Source: Lineus longissimus | Lineage: Eukaryota > Nemertea > Pilidiophora > Heteronemertea > Lineidae | Length of the DNA: 64,000 bases | Direction of reading: 5' to 3' | Assembly (NCBI RefSeq): GCF_910592395.1 | Contig: NC_088310.1 | Span: 18,421,501 to 18,485,500, forward strand | Part shown: positions 1 through 11,929 of the stretch, piece after piece | How the letters are laid out: every line of letters starts with the position of its first letter | How positions within the stretch are numbered: position 1 is the stretch's first letter | The notes under the pieces: generated by a model | What the model saw: only the letters and a program-made list of their open reading frames with translations | Databases searched by the model: none | Told to the model about the DNA's origin: nothing | Translations under genes and position numbers: made by a program

Positions 1-558
1 AAAAATTGGCATTTTCAAAGAGTATAGATGGAATAGTGATTCACTATTGGATATATTCTATAGACAGTTGATCTGCATTAGTCAAGCTGAACCTACTGTA
101 AAGTCAGTCGGGATACGTTACCGGAAATTATTATGGACTGTCATTTTATGAATATTCCGGGTTCAGCTGGTATTTGTTAACAAAACGTCATTTCACTTTA
201 AACTCAGCATAAGCCTTTTAAGCATAGTTTTTGAACAACTGTGAGTCCAGTACTCAATAGGTTAAATTTGGGGTTCTATCAGTTGGGACATTGATCATCA
301 ATAGTATACACATGTACATAAGTTTAATAGATTTGATTACCGTTAAGGTTTTAACGGGGAAGGGAGGATGGATAGGAGTTAATAGTTTCCCAGTAGGATG
401 TGACTGTCTTCGGCTCACATCCGGCTGGTGCGGACTTGGTCCGCGGGGGTCGAATGGCGCGCTGAAGAAGAAGGACGGAGATCGAATTTTGTAGCAAAGA
501 ATTCCTGAATAAAGCGGAAGAACTGTTATGTTTTATATCGTCTAAGAGTCTAATAACC
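1..558. other. Unassigned left-edge sequence
   Basis: I see no recognisable exon, RNA gene or repeat here. Two overlapping short reading frames on opposite strands (about 290-560) have no family resemblance and look like chance. Upstream exons of the alpha-kinase-like copy or of the GPCR could lie to the left of the window. Confidence 0.4.
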
Positions 559-2460
559 ATGGTCTACGTCGATGAGAAGCTGAACGTTCGCCCCAAGGGA
601 GCCATGCGTTACGTCATCAAACTTCAGTATCTTAATCAGGATGAACCAAAAGCAAGGTAACAAATTAAAGGGTACATCCGGACACAGAAATAGACAATCT
701 ATCTACTCTGAGGTCGAATTGCAGCAAGCGCTTGAAAATATCTCTCTGATACGGTGTCCATTTTTTGATGCGTCTTTTAAGTTACCAGATGTTCTTTGTC
801 TTGATAAGCCCCCCTTTAGGAGGGGCTCTTAAGATACACGTGTGTGCGGGAGTAGATAATGTAAATGAATGATGAGAAATAAAGAGAGTAACTATTGATT
901 GTATATCCTACAAACAATTTTTTTTGGTATTTTTCTGAATTAACTCCGTTGAGTTTACCGATTTCTCCGCGATCTTCCGGTGGTGGTTGCTATCCCATTG
1001 GTTGAAATTAATTTAAATTAATTTAAATCTTCATGGGAATTCGCTACATCATATGCCTAAGAAATTGGCCAATTATATTAATATTTTTATCAGAGAAATA
1101 TCCGTCCTAAATAATGACAGAAAAGGGTGGTTTATTTCAATTTTGTGTCGACATGATCGAGGTCACGTGACATAAAAACAAAACAATCGCACACACCCGT
1201 CCAAAAAAGGCACTTTAAGAAAAACAAATACGTTTTTCCAGCTTAAAACCACACTGACGACTAAGTTATATTGGTCTACTGCCCAAATCTGAAGTATCAA
1301 ATTGAATCACAAACTAGAACTAGCTCTATTTAGCTATAGTTGCGTGAAAAATTCGGGTGAGCGACGTACATTCTGTACCCTAGCGGCCAATAAATAAACT
1401 ACTTTCAGCCGTCTGCTCCGGTCTCGTTAGGGAGTTTTTCCCAAATGTACGCGATGATGACGTGCCCCATTAACAGGACGTAACATCTATTTTAAAATGC
1501 CTTTCGAAAGTGAATGCATGAGGACAACCCATTTGTGTCGTATATCACTGGAAACGCCCGATTCCCGTGAATAAGGTCAATCACAATGTATTACATTACC
1601 AAAACAAAAATGTGTCGGAAGGAACTATATGGATGGTCCCATCGCACCCCCCCCCCCCTCCAGCAGTATGACACAGAAGGGCTAGTTGACTGTCCACCGG
1701 GGGGTTTGGGGGGAGCTTCCCCCCAACGCACTGGTAAAAACCTATGTCGACGGAGGGGGGTTTGGGGGGTGTCCCCCCATTGTAACAGCTGTAGTTGTTA
1801 GAGCTTGCACTTAACATATGCTCGTAGGGGGGTTCGGGGGAGCTCCCCCGACCTAAAGGGGGGCTCACTAAGTCCTTGACTTTACATATTAGATACGTTG
1901 GCAAGAGCTACCAAGATGCCGAGCGGAGGAAGCTGCATTTGTACTACCAGGATGTCGTCTGCCAGATGACAGCGCGCCATTTCGTGGCCCTGTTCAACCA
2001 GGCGCTCAAGGACGACAATCAGGCCTGGAAGATCCAGTTTGTCCCTGCAGCGCACATCCAACTTTTGTCGGATGACCACAAGGACATAGTTTATTTTTTT
2101 AATGTTGAACCGTTCGTGGAGGGGTCACTAGGTTTTGAGAAAGTGACCGACAACTCCATCTATGTCAACCGTAAATTAACTAAGGAACTTGTGGACGTGT
2201 CCCTAGCCTTTATGCACTTTACATGGGAGAAGTCGGAAGGCAGGATACTGGTGAGAGACCTTCAGGGTTGGTTGCCCTGGGACCAAAAAGGCACCATCAT
2301 TTTCACAGACCCGGCCATTAATTCAGAAACTCTGAAGACCGTATTTGTTACTGGCAACCGTGGTAAATTGGGTGTTGACGAATTTTGGCGTGAGCAACAT
2401 CCGACATGTAACGATATATGCTACTCGCTAGGAATAAAGAGACCTCAATTTGCCTCTTAA
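559..2460 (+). pseudogene. Alpha-kinase-like gene copy A, interrupted by an insertion
   Basis: The 3' part (about 1892-2460) encodes the C-lobe of an atypical alpha-kinase (the MHCK/eEF2K/TRPM7-type fold). Visible family marks are the catalytic-loop DLQG, a TDPAI segment, the GNRGK-xG-VDEFW glycine-rich stretch and the zinc-site pattern H-x-T-CN-D-IC followed by LGI. A piece of the N-lobe sits at 559-654 (contains RPKGAMRYVIKL), and 641-806 encodes the linker region ending in DVLCLD. The pieces do not join: the frame shifts by one near 640-655, and 807-1891 is an insertion without a usable GT donor that brings an in-frame stop at about 830. Copy B at 19.5-20.2 kb has the same linker and C-lobe fused without the insertion, which shows the original join. 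I read copy A as a broken gene; unusual splicing could in principle rescue it. Identification as an alpha-kinase rests on motifs only. Confidence 0.75.
807..1891. mobile_element. 1.1 kb insertion with 14 bp inverted ends
   Basis: Alignment by eye to copy B (19.65 kb) shows that this block splits the alpha-kinase frame between two GATA tetranucleotides. The left end carries AGCCCCCCTTTAGG (807-820). The inverse, CCTAAAGGGGGGCT, is at 1852-1865, 26 bp inside the right junction. The right third holds several G-run/C-run palindromes of the form GGGGGGTTTGGGGGG...CCCCCC. No transposase frame is present, so this is a non-autonomous DNA element of unknown family. Confidence 0.6.
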
Positions 2461-2792
2461 TTCTTACACTCCAGACGCAGTGGACGGGCCTCGTCCCTCA
2501 TCCTAAGGTATGGGAATAGCTCAGTCCGTCTGCTGATCGAACGGAGCGATCGACCACCCGAATATCACGAGATCTCGCAGTGAGGTGCGTGGTTTACTGG
2601 GCTGGAGACGCCCCGCTCTCTCTGTCAAAGGCTACCTGAGTACGCTGTCTGCTTCCGCAGCTCCACGCAGTGACTGTTAGTAATGTTCTGATCCATATAC
2701 ATGTAGACGATCGCTGCCTGGAGCTGATTTGTCCTTTTTTTCATACTCATAATGGAAACTTCGAAGCCGAGGAGCCGGAGGAGCCGACAATA
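2461..2792. other. Alpha-kinase 3' flank
   Basis: The first 45 bases after the stop are shared with the flank of copy B (20220 onward), then the two diverge. A partly palindromic GC-rich stretch (about 2520-2620) follows. No gene was seen. Confidence 0.45.
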
Positions 2793-2971
2793 CAGTCGAA
2801 CCTCCCTTACTGGACACCTCTCAAATCATGACATCGTCTCTACTATAGGGACATGGATTTTGGTCCCAAATAGATCATTGAAAACAATTTGACCTCTGTA
2901 AGCAAGACACTTCCCTATTAAGGACCGCATTTGTCAATCCCAAGGGTGTCCTTAATAGAAGGGTTCTACTG
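2793..2971 (+). mobile_element. Pogo/Tigger-like MITE, copy 1
   Basis: A short element begins CAGTCGAACCTCCC and ends in the inverse GGGTTCTACTG, flanked on both sides by TA. The interior repeats 'acctctc-aaggac' phrases. CAG...CTG ends with a TA target duplication are typical of pogo/Tigger (Tc1/mariner superfamily) non-autonomous elements. At least eight relatives occur in the window. Confidence 0.7.
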
Positions 2972-3054
2972 TATTTGGTACGTCAGGAACTTGCAAGCAT
3001 TTTGTTTTTCAATATGGCCACTGAAACAGGCTTTTATTAAATTTCAATTTTCAG

Positions 3055-3658
3055 ATTTATCCAGCTGATCTTCCCACTCAAAGGGAAGCTGATTGCAACC
3101 CGTAGGAATGCCAACAAAGCCATTGTATTCATCGTAGTGCTTGCCTTTGCTTGTAATCTCTGGCGTTACTGGTGGATGTATATAACAAAGAATACCGACC
3201 CATGCTATCCGGCTGACCAGGATAGAATTAAAAGACGCCCAGGGAATTTGGGATACTATATTGACTGGGCCATGTATATAGCAGTCCTTTTTGCGGTACC
3301 ACTTCTTCTGCTTCTAATCTTGAACCTAGCTGTCATCATTTCTCTCATTTCGACCATGGCCAAGACAAGGCAGCTAAGAACCACTGATTCGAATGAAGCA
3401 GCGCAGCACCAGTTGTCCGTAATGACGGCGTGTACGTGTACCTTATTTCTCATCTGTGAGGTTCCAGCTTGCATTGACAGAGTCGGTCAGATATATTTCG
3501 CGCTGGCAGGAGGTGCAGCCTATTGGAGAATCGGAGGATTCATCCGCAAGGCGGGACTTCTCTTGACTGTTTTGGACTCGTCGATAAATTTCTTTATCTA
3601 CATGCTGACCAACCGGAGGTTTCGTTCAACTCTTTTCAACGGTCAACGCGAAACATAA
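3055..3658 (+). CDS. Rhodopsin-class peptide-type GPCR, last exon (partial)
   Basis: This exon encodes about 200 residues from the end of TM3 to the C-terminus of a class A GPCR. It starts after a clear acceptor (ttttcag) in phase 2, so the split codon before FIQLIFPLKGK is very probably the Arg of the E/D-R-Y/F motif. Further marks are a conserved Trp in TM4, an extracellular loop with a Cys (DPCYPAD), TM5 rich in Leu/Val, a basic third loop, TM6 with CEVP in place of CWxP, and TM7 with NFFIY in the NPxxY position followed by a short basic helix 8. Lophotrochozoan FMRFamide-receptor-like receptors look like this, but the ligand cannot be told. The 5' exons (N-terminus to TM3) were not found and may lie upstream of the window. 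The tail is only about 15 residues beyond TM7. Confidence 0.8.
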
Positions 3659-4172
3659 TGCACTTTTTCTCCCACATCTGATACCTACCATTGATTCGGA
3701 GATATAACAATGAATTAGGATCACATATGATTACAGGTTAAAGAGTGCAGCCAACCTTTTGGACCGAGAAACCTGTAAACATCGTCTCGTCACACAAGGC
3801 ATGAGATTGCAACGCTTCCGGTCATTCAATCGCGGACTACAATCTCTGGTGGGGATTTTGGCGTTGTTGAACCAGGATGGAAAAAGCAATATTGTCTTGA
3901 TATGATAACACGCTCAAACGACGTGCAGTCCATATAATGCTCATTATATCATTTATAAAATCATAATTCGTTTTGTTACATCTGTAATAAATCCTTTCCT
4001 CATGTTTGTAAATACGTGTAGCGGTACTTATCAAGTATCTTTTGTCAGTGCCTGAGGCGATAATGCTAGGTATTTCCTCCAGAGGAAGTATATGCCATAA
4101 GCATCGGCGACAATTGCCGCACTGACGTATATAAGTCGGGGCTCTCAGGGAAGGAGCATACTCCGCCGCAGA
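3659..4172. other. GPCR 3' UTR and POT-like gene 5' region
   Basis: Between the GPCR stop and the start of the carrier gene lies AT-rich sequence with one AATAAA (3986-3991), a plausible GPCR poly(A) signal. No TATA box or other promoter element could be assigned with confidence. Confidence 0.4.
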
Positions 4173-7100
4173 ATGACCGACAGTGAGAGTAGTGACGTCC
4201 ATATTCCATTGCTCTACCCTCCACAGCAGACACCACCGACTAGTTCCTTGGGCGTGGGATGCCTACTAGCCATCGCATTACTCCAGTCCATCGGGGTAGA
4301 CCACATCGACGTTTTGGTGAGGGCAGACGCCAGGAATATCATTAAAACCTCCGAATGGTTTGACTCGCCGTTCCTCTTCCTTGGGGCTGGTAAGAAATCG
4401 CCTGGTTATTTTTTTATGACATCCTGACTAACCAGGGTTTTATATCTGGTCGCTCTGAAGAAAAATAAATTTTGAATTGATTAGTTGTAAAACTATTGGT
4501 GGTCACGGTGCTTCTACGCTGTCGGAAATTGTGCACCCCTTAGGTTTTTCAGCGATATGAAAATCCCTTAGAGGTCTTGGGGAATCTCAAAACCTTTTGG
4601 GATTTTTCATTTTCGACAAAGAAACCATGAAGGGGGTTCATATTTGTGGTGGCTAAAATACGTTTAAATTGGTGGCTAACAGTGTATGAACCTCTAGAAT
4701 CAAATTTTGAGAGCCTGCATCGTCCTTTTTGATTGAGCCTGCTGGAGGAATGTGGCCTAGTTCGGACTGGTTCGCCCTCATCCCATGGAAATGAAAGATA
4801 AAAATATTTTCATGACTGCGACCAAAATCGGGGTGTAAACGGGTTATTTATAAATTTCACTTGCCTTTATGACTACAACGTTCGTTTTCAGTTCTCATCT
4901 ATGTTCTGCCCATCATAGTTGGGATTTACACCGATATTTACGCTGGACGATACACCTCTCTCTTCTACGGTCTTTGCCTGAAGACAACAGGTGAACCATC
5001 TTAATACTCCATTTCTCTCTTTGATTGCTTGTGCTTGAAAATCAGGCAAGTTTTTCCATCCTCATCCCGGAGAATCAATCCTAAACTCCAAGCAATTCAG
5101 GTGAGCTTCTCCGTCCTCACCCCGGAGAAACAATCCTACATGTAAACTCCAAGCAATTCAGGTGAGCTTCTCTAACCTCACCCCGGAGATTCAATACTAA
5201 ACTCCAAGGAAATCAGGTGAGCTTCTCTAACCTCACCCCGTAGAATCAATCCTAAACTCCAACAAAATCAGGTAAACTTCTCTAACCACACCCCGGAGAA
5301 TCAATCCTAAACTCCGTGGAAATTAGGCAAGCTTCTCCGTCCTCATCCCGGAGAATCAATCCTACCCCAAGCAATTCAGATGAGCTTCTCTAACCTCACC
5401 TCGGAGAATCAATCCTATATACATGTACATATACATGTACATGTACTCCAAGGAAATCATCAAGGGAACTTCTCTAACCACACCCACACACAATTTTATT
5501 GCGTGTTGATTTATCTCCGACATTTTCTTCTGTTCTTCAGGGAGTTTGTTGGGCACTGTCGTGGTTTTTGTCTTTGAGGATTCGTGGGACATCACCAAAT
5601 TTCAGGTCAGTGAACTTTACACGCTGTATGCAGAATTTAGGCTACTCTAGGTCCATCCAACACCATTAAAAAACTCTTATAGATACAACAGTGTCTGACC
5701 CTTTGAAATGTATATCAGAGGGATATCTGAACGTTCCCTTGCTTCAATTTCAATCTGGCGGTCATGGCCTCTATTGAACTATCTACCATCTGTCAGAACA
5801 CAATAGGGTCGAACACTTTTTCTAGGGGGACATTTTCTACTTCTATACCGGCTGTGAAGACATTATAGCCCATTATGTAATAAGTTACACAGGGGGCATA
5901 ATATTTAGGCCTCTTCTTCACCACTGCTATGTTATCTTGAGCACATTTTGGATCCACTCGACCGACCCGGACTCTGTGAAGGGAAGAGTTACGTGCGGAG
6001 TGCCTCCGATTGTTCAGAATGTTGCAATTTCGATGGGCGCAGGATATCAAATTTGTCGCCAAATGTCGACACCAAATGTCGATGATAATCCTCCGAACGT
6101 AAATCATCTTTTTATTCCAGATGAAATGTTTTGTGGCGCTTTATACAGTGAGCCTCGTTCTGATACTGGTGGGCGCCATCTTTATTGCACCAGTTTTGCT
6201 CACATTTGGAAAGCAGCAAGTTTCACACGCATCACGTGACTTGACATCGGCCATCAGATGGTAAGTTTTATTATTGAACATTAACTTTACTAAACAGACC
6301 AACAGAGGGAAAGGCCTGGTGCATGTGCTTTCTGGGAAAGTAAAATAAATATTTAAAATATATTGTATTGAGTTAAGAGCGTCAACTGAGCTCTTGTTTT
6401 ATAAACAACATTAGGCGATTCGTAACGTGAAGTAGGAGGAAACTGGATACCCCGTATAGGGAATATGCTGTCGAAGAGAATAGCCCTCTCTCACATGAGT
6501 ATACCCGGACCGATCGGAGACCGGGCCCGGGAACTGTTTCCACTGCGATGGTGGTGCTATCATCAGGTTATGCCCCATCTTACATGTTGATTTCTTTTGA
6601 AAGGGTTATTTGGTTCATCCTCGTCGGAACCCTGATCCACAGAGCTTACGATGAATGCAATCGAATCTACAACTTCTGTGGCGAAACAAATCGTTATTAC
6701 AACGCGGTCGGCCACGGGCTGGTCTTCATAACGGATGGACTCTCCGTCGCAATATTCCTCCTTGGGAAAGTGAGATACACCAGAAGGTCAACTGAAGATG
6801 GTAGGTATCGGTCAGCAACTTCATTGTTGCACCATTCAGTGCCAATCACAGAAGAACGGAGAGTTTTTAGAATTTTCGCCATCACTTCGGTTATGAGGAC
6901 GGAAACAATGGGACCTTCGCCGAAATTGAAAAGGTCGCCACAATATTGTCATCATAAAGAGATGCTATAAGCCTACAGTCTTCATTCTATCATATTCTAG
7001 GCACTGATCAACTTCCTTTTCTCTCCCAATTCCAGGATTAAACTCGTGGAAGGAGATGGTGAACATCATCCAAACGCATGTGTTTTGCATGCGCCGCCGC

Positions 7101-9780
7101 AGGTCATTTGACGACACTCTAGCAAGCGTCTCTACGCCTGAGAATGTACAAGAAGAGGACAGAATCCTCCAGAGATTGAAGCTAAGAAAGGGCGTCCTCA
7201 TGATCGCGCTCTTCTCAAGGAACGCCGTTGCGCTATCTATGGTATTTGTGGTGGGTATCTGATCTTATATTGAATTTAAGGTGAATAAAACTGACTACTT
7301 AAAGACACGATCCCCGGACAGCGAGTTCTCGTCAACCTGGACGCCCGTCAATTCGACTTGTCGGGGATCCTGACGACACTTTCGCTGTAACCCGTAGAAC
7401 AACTAAATTTAAGACAGGCTGGAATGTCCTTGTAGCTATTGTTGTTGTATTTTGATGTATTCTCCTTTCAGCTTCACCGTGTGTTTGACTTGAACGAACA
7501 GAAGTGGCAGCCAACGTCACTGAAACATCTCATCCAATACAGCAAATATCTCCTGATCGTTTTCGCCGTCCCGGTCGTCGCATGTCTCAAAAGACAAGAG
7601 CGTCCAATGGGGAGAAACGGTGGAACAAGTCGGATGTTGAAAGCTCTTGGTATGTTCCCGAGGAAGTCTTGTGATTGTCTTGTTTAATATGTTGAAAAGG
7701 GTATTCACTGCTGTGGCAAAGAAGTCTATTGCAATTGTCAATGTGGGACTCCGCCGCATCTTATGCCTGCCGACATGGCGGCTACACTTCCAGATGGTGG
7801 TATAGTGTGTCTTCCTAACAATGAATGATGGCTTTTGTCGGTTCCGGACACAAGTTCAGAGTTTGATTAAGCTTTCGGACCTCTCCTTTAGGTATGCTGC
7901 TCCACCTTTTTTATTGTTTTTCCCCCTCTTGCTATTTAAAAGTGATGTTTCAAGTAGTGCTGCAGTTGCTTGTAGCTTGCAGCGTATCGGCCTATAGGCC
8001 TACCGGATGCCCACTCAGGCAAGGGAACGCCAGAACAATCCCCAGTTTTTCGGAACTGAAGTCAGGAGTTGGCGGCCCGGCGACTGGACGACAACTCCAC
8101 TGGCCGCCGGAGTTGGCGTCCAGTGTGGTGCAAGCTTTACGAAAAAAATAGCACGGTTAAACATTGAATCTTGCCCCCGACAGATACCGATCTACATGTC
8201 ACTCTGTCTTTCAGGGATTGGGGCATCACTCGTGGCCGTTTCGCTGCTGATCGGCGGAGCACTGGACTCTATTGTGTGGGGCTACGGGCTGCAGTCGATG
8301 TCAGCAGCCTGGCTACTGCCACAGTACCTCGTCATTGGAGTGGCTGTCCTCTTGCTTTCGACATCAGGTAAAAAACACCTTGATTCACAGACAATCAGTA
8401 ACAAATCCAATTTCTGGTCTTAATAGAAACATAGTCAGAGCGGCTCATGGCCGGTCAATTCTTAGTACAGGTGAGGCCTGAATAATGTCAACACTTTGGG
8501 TGACATGAATAAAGACTAGCAAATGCTTTTACTTCAATTTTGTACAGAGAGGCCTAGTGTAAATGTACATGGAGTTTTAGATAAAAGCATTTACTACTCT
8601 TTATTCATATCACCCTTTGTGTTGGTTTTGGTGGATAACAAGCTAGGTTGTTTGGTTGTCGGTGTGGCAGTCTAAATGTTCTCCTGAAAAAAGTGTCCGT
8701 CTCCATTCTATGGTGACGGATTAAGGTATATATATTATGTTCCTATAGCTGCCTTGGCCGTCACTAGCGCAGAATTGAATCCTTTGTTCCCAGGACCCTC
8801 TATCCTACATGCCGACCTACCGGCAGTGAATCATAGTGTCACTCCTAAAGTCTCCTCCTTTGAGGGACGGATATACGCACGACGACGATAAATCGGCTTG
8901 CTATCCTACGACATTTTAAACTTGACACCCGCGTCACTGAGGAGGTTCGTAGGGTGTTGCATATAAGAACACGTTGGGGCTTAATCCAAATAATAAACCA
9001 TGCTTCCTTTCATATCATCACAGGTGTAGCCTTCTGCCTCTCGGAGAGTCCTCCCGGTTTGGAGACGTTCGTAGTGTCGGTCGCCGTGTGCCTTGCCGTA
9101 ATTTCACTGATAGTGGAGGCACTCGTCAAAACTTTATTTCGTAAGTAGGATGACTGCACACTACATGTGCAGACACAAGACAGCGCGAAATCTTTTTATT
9201 GCTAGATATCTGACGACTGGAGGATTTTAAAGGACTCTTCCAAGTCGAGTCAGAATCCAAGGTCTGGTATTTTAAATTCTTGAGGTTAGGGCAGCTAATT
9301 ATTCTTCGGACAACCATAACAACAGAACCAATTGGTAGATTGGTAGATTCTGTATCTTAAGTTTTCTCTTTTTTAGTTGAAGTCGATGTCTTTCGCTACG
9401 ACATAACCTGTTACATCCTGGCGAGTATTACAATTGCGATGCTGGCGGTTGTCTTCATCCCGGTGTCCATCTGGTATCTACGAGTGGAGGAGACCATAGC
9501 AAAGCACATTCAGTCCACAAGCGGTTCCCAGGGCGGTTCAGTAATCAGTGGTAGGGATGCAACCTCCTATGGGACAGCATCAGTCAGGGAGAACACCAGA
9601 AATGAAGGAACTGGATCATATGAGGACAGCACACTCAGCAGTCGCACCAGCTCCACCATGCACGCTAGGACCATTGATAGTAACCTCCTCTACGACAGCT
9701 CACTTGAAAACTCATCAGTTAACTGCGATTCCTTAAGACTGGGCGATATGAATGACCAATCAGATGAGGAGCATCAATGA
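4173..9780 (+). CDS. SLC15/POT-like 12-TM transporter, divergent
   Basis: I assembled ten exons with matching phases and GT-AG borders: 4173-4389, 4892-4990, 5541-5605, 6121-6260, 6604-6800, 7036-7241, 7472-7649, 8215-8367, 9024-9140, 9377-9780, giving about 591 residues. The product has 12 hydrophobic segments and a long Ser/Thr-rich acidic C-terminal tail. Family resemblance to proton-coupled oligopeptide/histidine transporters (SLC15A3/4 type) is seen in PIIVGIYTDIYAGRY (the GG..D..GRY loop), LLTFGKQQV (POT FGxxQ region), the cytosolic TM6-7 linker, and WLLPQYLVIGVAVLL (POT W..PQY.LIG). The TM1 ExxER proton-coupling motif is absent; the matching place reads LLQSIGVDHIDVL. It is therefore a degenerate family member, and transport of peptides is not assured. 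Start: the first ATG of the open frame, right before TM1. Exon joins are my inference. Confidence 0.75.
5041..5470 (+). repeat. 56-60 bp minisatellite in POT-like intron 2
   Basis: About seven imperfect units contain 'ccccggagaatcaatccta' and 'ccaagcaattcag'. Three units carry the exact string CAGGTGAGC, a near-perfect 5' splice site, and one has CAGGTAAAC. The array ends about 70 bp before exon 3. Confidence 0.85.
8498..8615. mobile_element. GGGTGAYATGAATAAAG MITE, copy 1
   Basis: A 118 bp palindromic element with ends GGGTGACATGAATAAAGA and the inverse ending CACCC. TTT flanks both ends. It lies in intron 8 of the POT-like gene. Three other copies occur at 31046, 32068 and 43568. Confidence 0.8.
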
Positions 9781-9995
9781 CAAGAACATGACAATATCAG
9801 AATCCCGGGGCAGTCATTTCGTCATCCTATTCATGTGGTCTAGTTTATTTTAGCATGTACAGGCTAAATGAACTACTGGTGTGGGAATGCCATCGTTCAT
9901 TTAAAGAATCAACACCAATGCAGAAATCATCTTTTTAAGAATCATATCAATTCATTTAGCAATTTACACTTCTTTATCCCTGCAAGATTACCAAC

Positions 9996-10319
9996 TTTAA
10001 CTCTTTCAGCCCGCAAGCCGTATATACACGGTCTGCCACATTTGATTTCACAGCCGCAGACCGTATACTCACGGTTTTTCAAATTCAAATTTCCAGCACT
10101 GTAACATGATGCCTTTGCCTTACACTTGTGGTGTAGGAACACTTGTCAGGAAACATATGACAATGCGTGGATGATCTTTTCAATCAATAAAGGTTTGATT
10201 GGTAGTTAATCAGATGGTGTTGCAATAGTCTGCCGATTTGGAAAGTCTGATTTTCAGAAATTTCGCCTCGGTTTTCAAATCAAACTGCGCAAAGCGAGTT
10301 ACGGGCTGAAAGAGTTAAA
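9996..10319. mobile_element. piggyBac-like MITE with TTAA ends
   Basis: A perfect 18 bp inverted repeat, TTTAACTCTTTCAGCCCG (9996-10013) and CGGGCTGAAAGAGTTAAA (10302-10319), bounds 324 bp with no coding capacity. Taking TTAA as target duplication leaves CTCTTTCAGCCCG ends, the pattern of piggyBac-type elements. Two copies of an internal 'cagaccgtat-ac-cacggt' motif lie near the left end. Confidence 0.65.
10186..10191 (+). terminator. Probable poly(A) signal of the POT-like gene
   Basis: This AATAAA is the first one seen downstream of the stop codon at 9780. It lies inside the piggyBac-like MITE, so the transposon seems to supply the transcript end. Confidence 0.45.
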
Positions 10320-10450
10320 CATCACCTTCTTCAGAAAGACCTTATATAAAAAGAAATACTATAGTCCAATTCATCTCACTGGGCGAGGGGGGCTCGATGG
10401 GAGAGCCAAAGACTCCTGAGTCCAAGACTTTAGCATCACATTACTTTTAA

Positions 10451-10653
10451 AGGGGGACTATAGGCAGGAGCAGTGGGGTTAAATTGGCCATCTTCGGGTG
10501 ACTAATATGCACAGTAAGGACACTGGGTCATGTTAGATTCAGCACTAAATATATCTATTATACAAGCATGAATAGTTTTGATATACTGTGAGATAGGAAA
10601 GACCCACTTTGTAACTTTATTTTGCCTACCAAGCAGCTGCCTATAGTGTCTCT
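10451..10653. mobile_element. MITE with CTATAGGCAG ends
   Basis: The left end AGGGGGACTATAGGCAG and the inverse of the right end AGAGACACTATAGGCAG match at 14 of 17 positions, and TTAA flanks both sides. It is about 200 bp long and non-coding. Confidence 0.6.
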
Positions 10654-10876
10654 TTAAGAGCCACGACGTTCATTTTCATTGTATTTTCTCGTGGCTCAGG
10701 TAAAAATAACTGAACATTGCCATAGTGCATTTATCATCTACGCAAATTCACTGTAATTTGGCATTTTCAAATTCAAATTCAACTTCAATTTTCAAATTTC
10801 ATAATGAGACAGAGTAACCTTTAATATTGGCAAGTGGAAGTGCCCCTGATCCAAAATAGGTTTTGACTTCAAGTGA

Positions 10877-11052
10877 CAGTGGAACCTCCCTTAGCAGACA
10901 CCTCTCTATTAAGGACAACCTCTCTATTAAGGACACTTATTTTGGCCAAATTGTTTGTTTCCCTTCTATTTGACCTCTCTAATCAGGACACCTCTCTATT
11001 AAGGAAAACACTTGTAAGTCCCAAGGGCATCCTTGATAGAGAGGTTCTATTG
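10877..11052 (+). mobile_element. Pogo/Tigger-like MITE, copy 2
   Basis: It begins CAGTGGAACCTCCCTTAG, repeats 'acctctctattaagga' internally and ends 'gagaggttctattg'. The end is slightly decayed relative to copy 1. Confidence 0.7.
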
Positions 11053-11892
11053 CACTTCAAGCCATGGAAGTCCCGACCACGAGAAGCTCAGAACCACATC
11101 ATGCTCAAAGTTTAGGATTTCAATTCTCTGGGGTGACTACAATGACGCCGTCAGATACTGTACTAATGAATCACAATGTCATTTCTAATTATACCATTAT
11201 CGCCAGTACAAATTCAATACAAATCTAAAGTCAGACGATTAAGGATTCACCAGTAGAGACTGGATCCCTTTGTAAACAAAACAACAGCAATGAGTATGAA
11301 TTTAAAAGAGATGGCCTCAACCAATTTCGTATCAAATTGTTACTTGGTCGAGATCAATAAAAATATAAACTATTTAAAGATACAGGTTCATTATTTAACA
11401 AAGAAAAATACCACAGACTGTCTTGTAAGAATATAAGATTCTGTATTTTCTTGGGTTTTTTTGCGCTAGTGCCTTACTTAGAATCATTTTATGTACACTC
11501 GAGTTATCTTATGCAACCATTACTTGAAACCCAATGACCTTTGAAGGTCAAATATGTCTGTTGCAGTTATGCATTAGAGGAACGCATTAAAGTTATTATT
11601 TTATGCGAGAAAACCACCAGATAAAGCAGTTTTCATGGACATATCTAACCATGACCACAATGGGGATAACAGTTAAGACTGTCGACACGTTCCAGACCAG
11701 ATCTCGTGATTACTTGATTTTTTTCAGAATTTTAAAACCTCTCGAATAATGCCCAATTATGCATTTCAAAATAGGAATTTTATCTTCAGTGCCTTGGAGT
11801 AACTGGTAAACTTGGCATATTATTGAACAGCCATACGAAAAGAACAGGTTAAGAAGTATTCGAGACGCTAGATGGCAGTGCTATATGTTGAG

Positions 11893-11929
11893 CATGGAGG
11901 TATTATTAAGACTTAATAATACCTCCATG
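11893..11929. repeat. Perfect 18-1-18 hairpin flanked by ATGTTGAG
   Basis: CATGGAGGTATTATTAAG, a single A, then the exact reverse complement. The 8 bp ATGTTGAG directly abuts both sides (11885-11892 and 11930-11937). Confidence 0.9.

Noticed and set aside
807-1891. Ordinary intron or introner element in the alpha-kinase gene
   Set aside because: There is an AG at the right edge but no GT (or credible GC) donor at the left junction, and the frame upstream is already shifted.
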